Source: Mactromeris polynyma (taxonomy: Eukaryota > Mollusca > Bivalvia > Venerida > Mactridae). From it: a DNA stretch of 64,000 nucleotides. The stretch spans positions 6,324,001 through 6,388,000 of the forward strand of contig JASFXZ010000001.1 in the NCBI GenBank assembly GCA_032209605.1, read 5' to 3'. The translations under genes were made by a program, and so were the position numbers. Below the pieces are notes generated by a model. It did no database searches. It was not told the origin of the DNA and worked only from the letters and a program-made list of their open reading frames with translations. Positions 62,737 to 64,000 of the stretch are shown piece after piece. The first letter of the stretch is position 1. Each line of letters opens with the position of its first letter.

Positions 62737-64000
62737 AGTGAGAAAATACATACAATGTACACACGGTGAGAAAATACATGTATACAATGTATATATGGTG
62801 AGAAAATACATGCAATGTACACATGGTGAGAAAATACATGCAATGTACACATGGTGAGAAAGTACATGCAATGTACACACAGTAAGAAAATACATGCAAT
62901 GTACACATGGTGAGAAAATACATACAATGTACACACAGTAAGAAAATACATGTATACAATGTACACACAGTGAGAAAATACATGTATACAATGTACACAC
63001 AGTGAGAAAATACATGTATACAATGTACACACAGTGAGAAAAAACATGTATACAATGTACACACGGTGAGAAAATACATGCAATGTAGACACAGTGAGAA
63101 AATACATGCAATGTACACATGGTGAGAAAATACATGCAATGTACACATGGTGAGAAAATACATGCAATGTACACTTGGTGAGACAATACATGCAATGTAC
63201 ACACAGAGAGAAAATACATGCAATGTACACATGGTGAGAAAGTACATGCAATGTACACACAGTAAGAAAATACATGCAATGTACACATGGTGAAAAAATA
63301 CATGCAATGTAAACACAGTGAGACAATTCATACAATGTACACATGGTGAGAAAATACATGCAGTGTGCATAAAGTGAGAAAATACATGCAATGTTAACAT
63401 GGTGAGAAAATACATGCAATGCACTCATGGTGAGATAGTACATGCAATGTACACATGGTGAGAAAATACATGCAATGTACACATGGTGAGAAAATACATG
63501 CAATGTACACATGGTGAGAAAGTACATGCAATGTACACACAGTAAGAAAATACATGCAATGTACACATGGTGAAAAAATACATGCAATGTAAACACAGTG
63601 AGACAATTCATACAATGTACACATGGTGAGAAAATACATGCAGTGTGCATAAAGTGAGAAAATACATGCAATGTTAACATGGTGAGAAAATACATGCAAT
63701 GCACTCATGGTGAGATAATACATGCAATGTACACATGGTGAGAAAATACATGCAATGTACACATGGTGAGAAAATACATGCAATGTACACATGGTGAGAA
63801 AATACATGCATGTACACACAGTAAGAAAATACATGCAATGTACACATGGTGAGAAAGTACATGCAATGTACACACAGTAAGAAAATACATGCAATGTATA
63901 CATGGTGAGAAATTACATGCAATGTACACATGGTGAGAAAATACATGCAATGTACACATGGTGAGAAAATACATGCAATGTACACATGGTGAGAAAATAC
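62737..64000. repeat. 28-bp minisatellite, right part, about 45 copies, runs off the window end
   Basis: Same unit as 57575-58275 and same orientation, with additional variants (an acatgtatacaatg expansion at 62940-63060). A block of about 240-300 bp containing gcataaagtgagaaaataca and the following units occurs twice (about 63240-63440 and 63530-63730), showing segmental duplication. Minus-strand frames up to 335 codons are artefacts. Confidence 0.96.

Noticed and set aside
62626..63985. Cysteine-rich minus-strand frames up to 335 codons
   Set aside because: Products of the 28-bp array (VHCMYFLT units), open in several frames at once, with no splice or start support.

Overview
This is eukaryotic, AT-rich animal DNA: short exons with GT-AG introns, long introns, and many minisatellites and mobile-element remnants. 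The gene set (EGF-CFC protein, metazoan-type calreticulin ending HDEL, Disabled PTB adaptor, TMEM68, PET100, mitochondrial glycine dehydrogenase, animal universal stress proteins) points to a lophotrochozoan invertebrate. A mollusc is my best guess, but that is inference; I ran no database search.

Layout, left to right. (1) 329-2238 (-) PET100, a 69-residue complex IV assembly factor in four exons, head-to-head with (2) 2672-10232 (+) TMEM68, a nine-exon acyltransferase whose introns carry four minisatellites. (3) 11.8-15.7 kb: gene-poor, with 33-bp and 39-bp arrays that are open in frame on both strands. (4) 15723-19934 (+) an EGF-CFC (Cripto-type) gene, six exons. (5) 22885-26279 and 28488-30795 (+) two tandem universal stress protein genes with matching exon phases, separated by a 1.36-kb tandem array. 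(6) 34619-38335 (+) calreticulin, eight exons, with an exact ER-stress element upstream. (7) 41055-42612: a 38-copy, 41-bp array between convergent genes. (8) about 42.6-54.8 kb (-) a Disabled (Dab1/Dab2) adaptor with PTB domain, proline-rich SH3 ligands and twelve DPF motifs. (9) 57026-57265 (+) first exon of GLDC; the rest is not recognised in this window. (10) 57.6-64.0 kb: a 28-bp minisatellite split by a 4461-bp insertion with terminal inverted repeats, a 3-bp target duplication and seven internal copies of a 16-mer or near match.

The genes are unrelated housekeeping, signalling and trafficking genes, not a pathway cluster. PET100 and GLDC products act in mitochondria, TMEM68 and calreticulin in the ER, the EGF-CFC protein at the cell surface, Dab in endocytosis, and the USPs probably in the cytosol.

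Roughly 12 kb of the window (near one fifth) is tandem repeat, by my estimate. The most unusual item is the 4461-bp element at 58276-62736, which looks like a non-autonomous DNA transposon of a type I cannot assign. All gene models were joined by eye from splice signals, reading phase and remembered family features; no transcript evidence was available.
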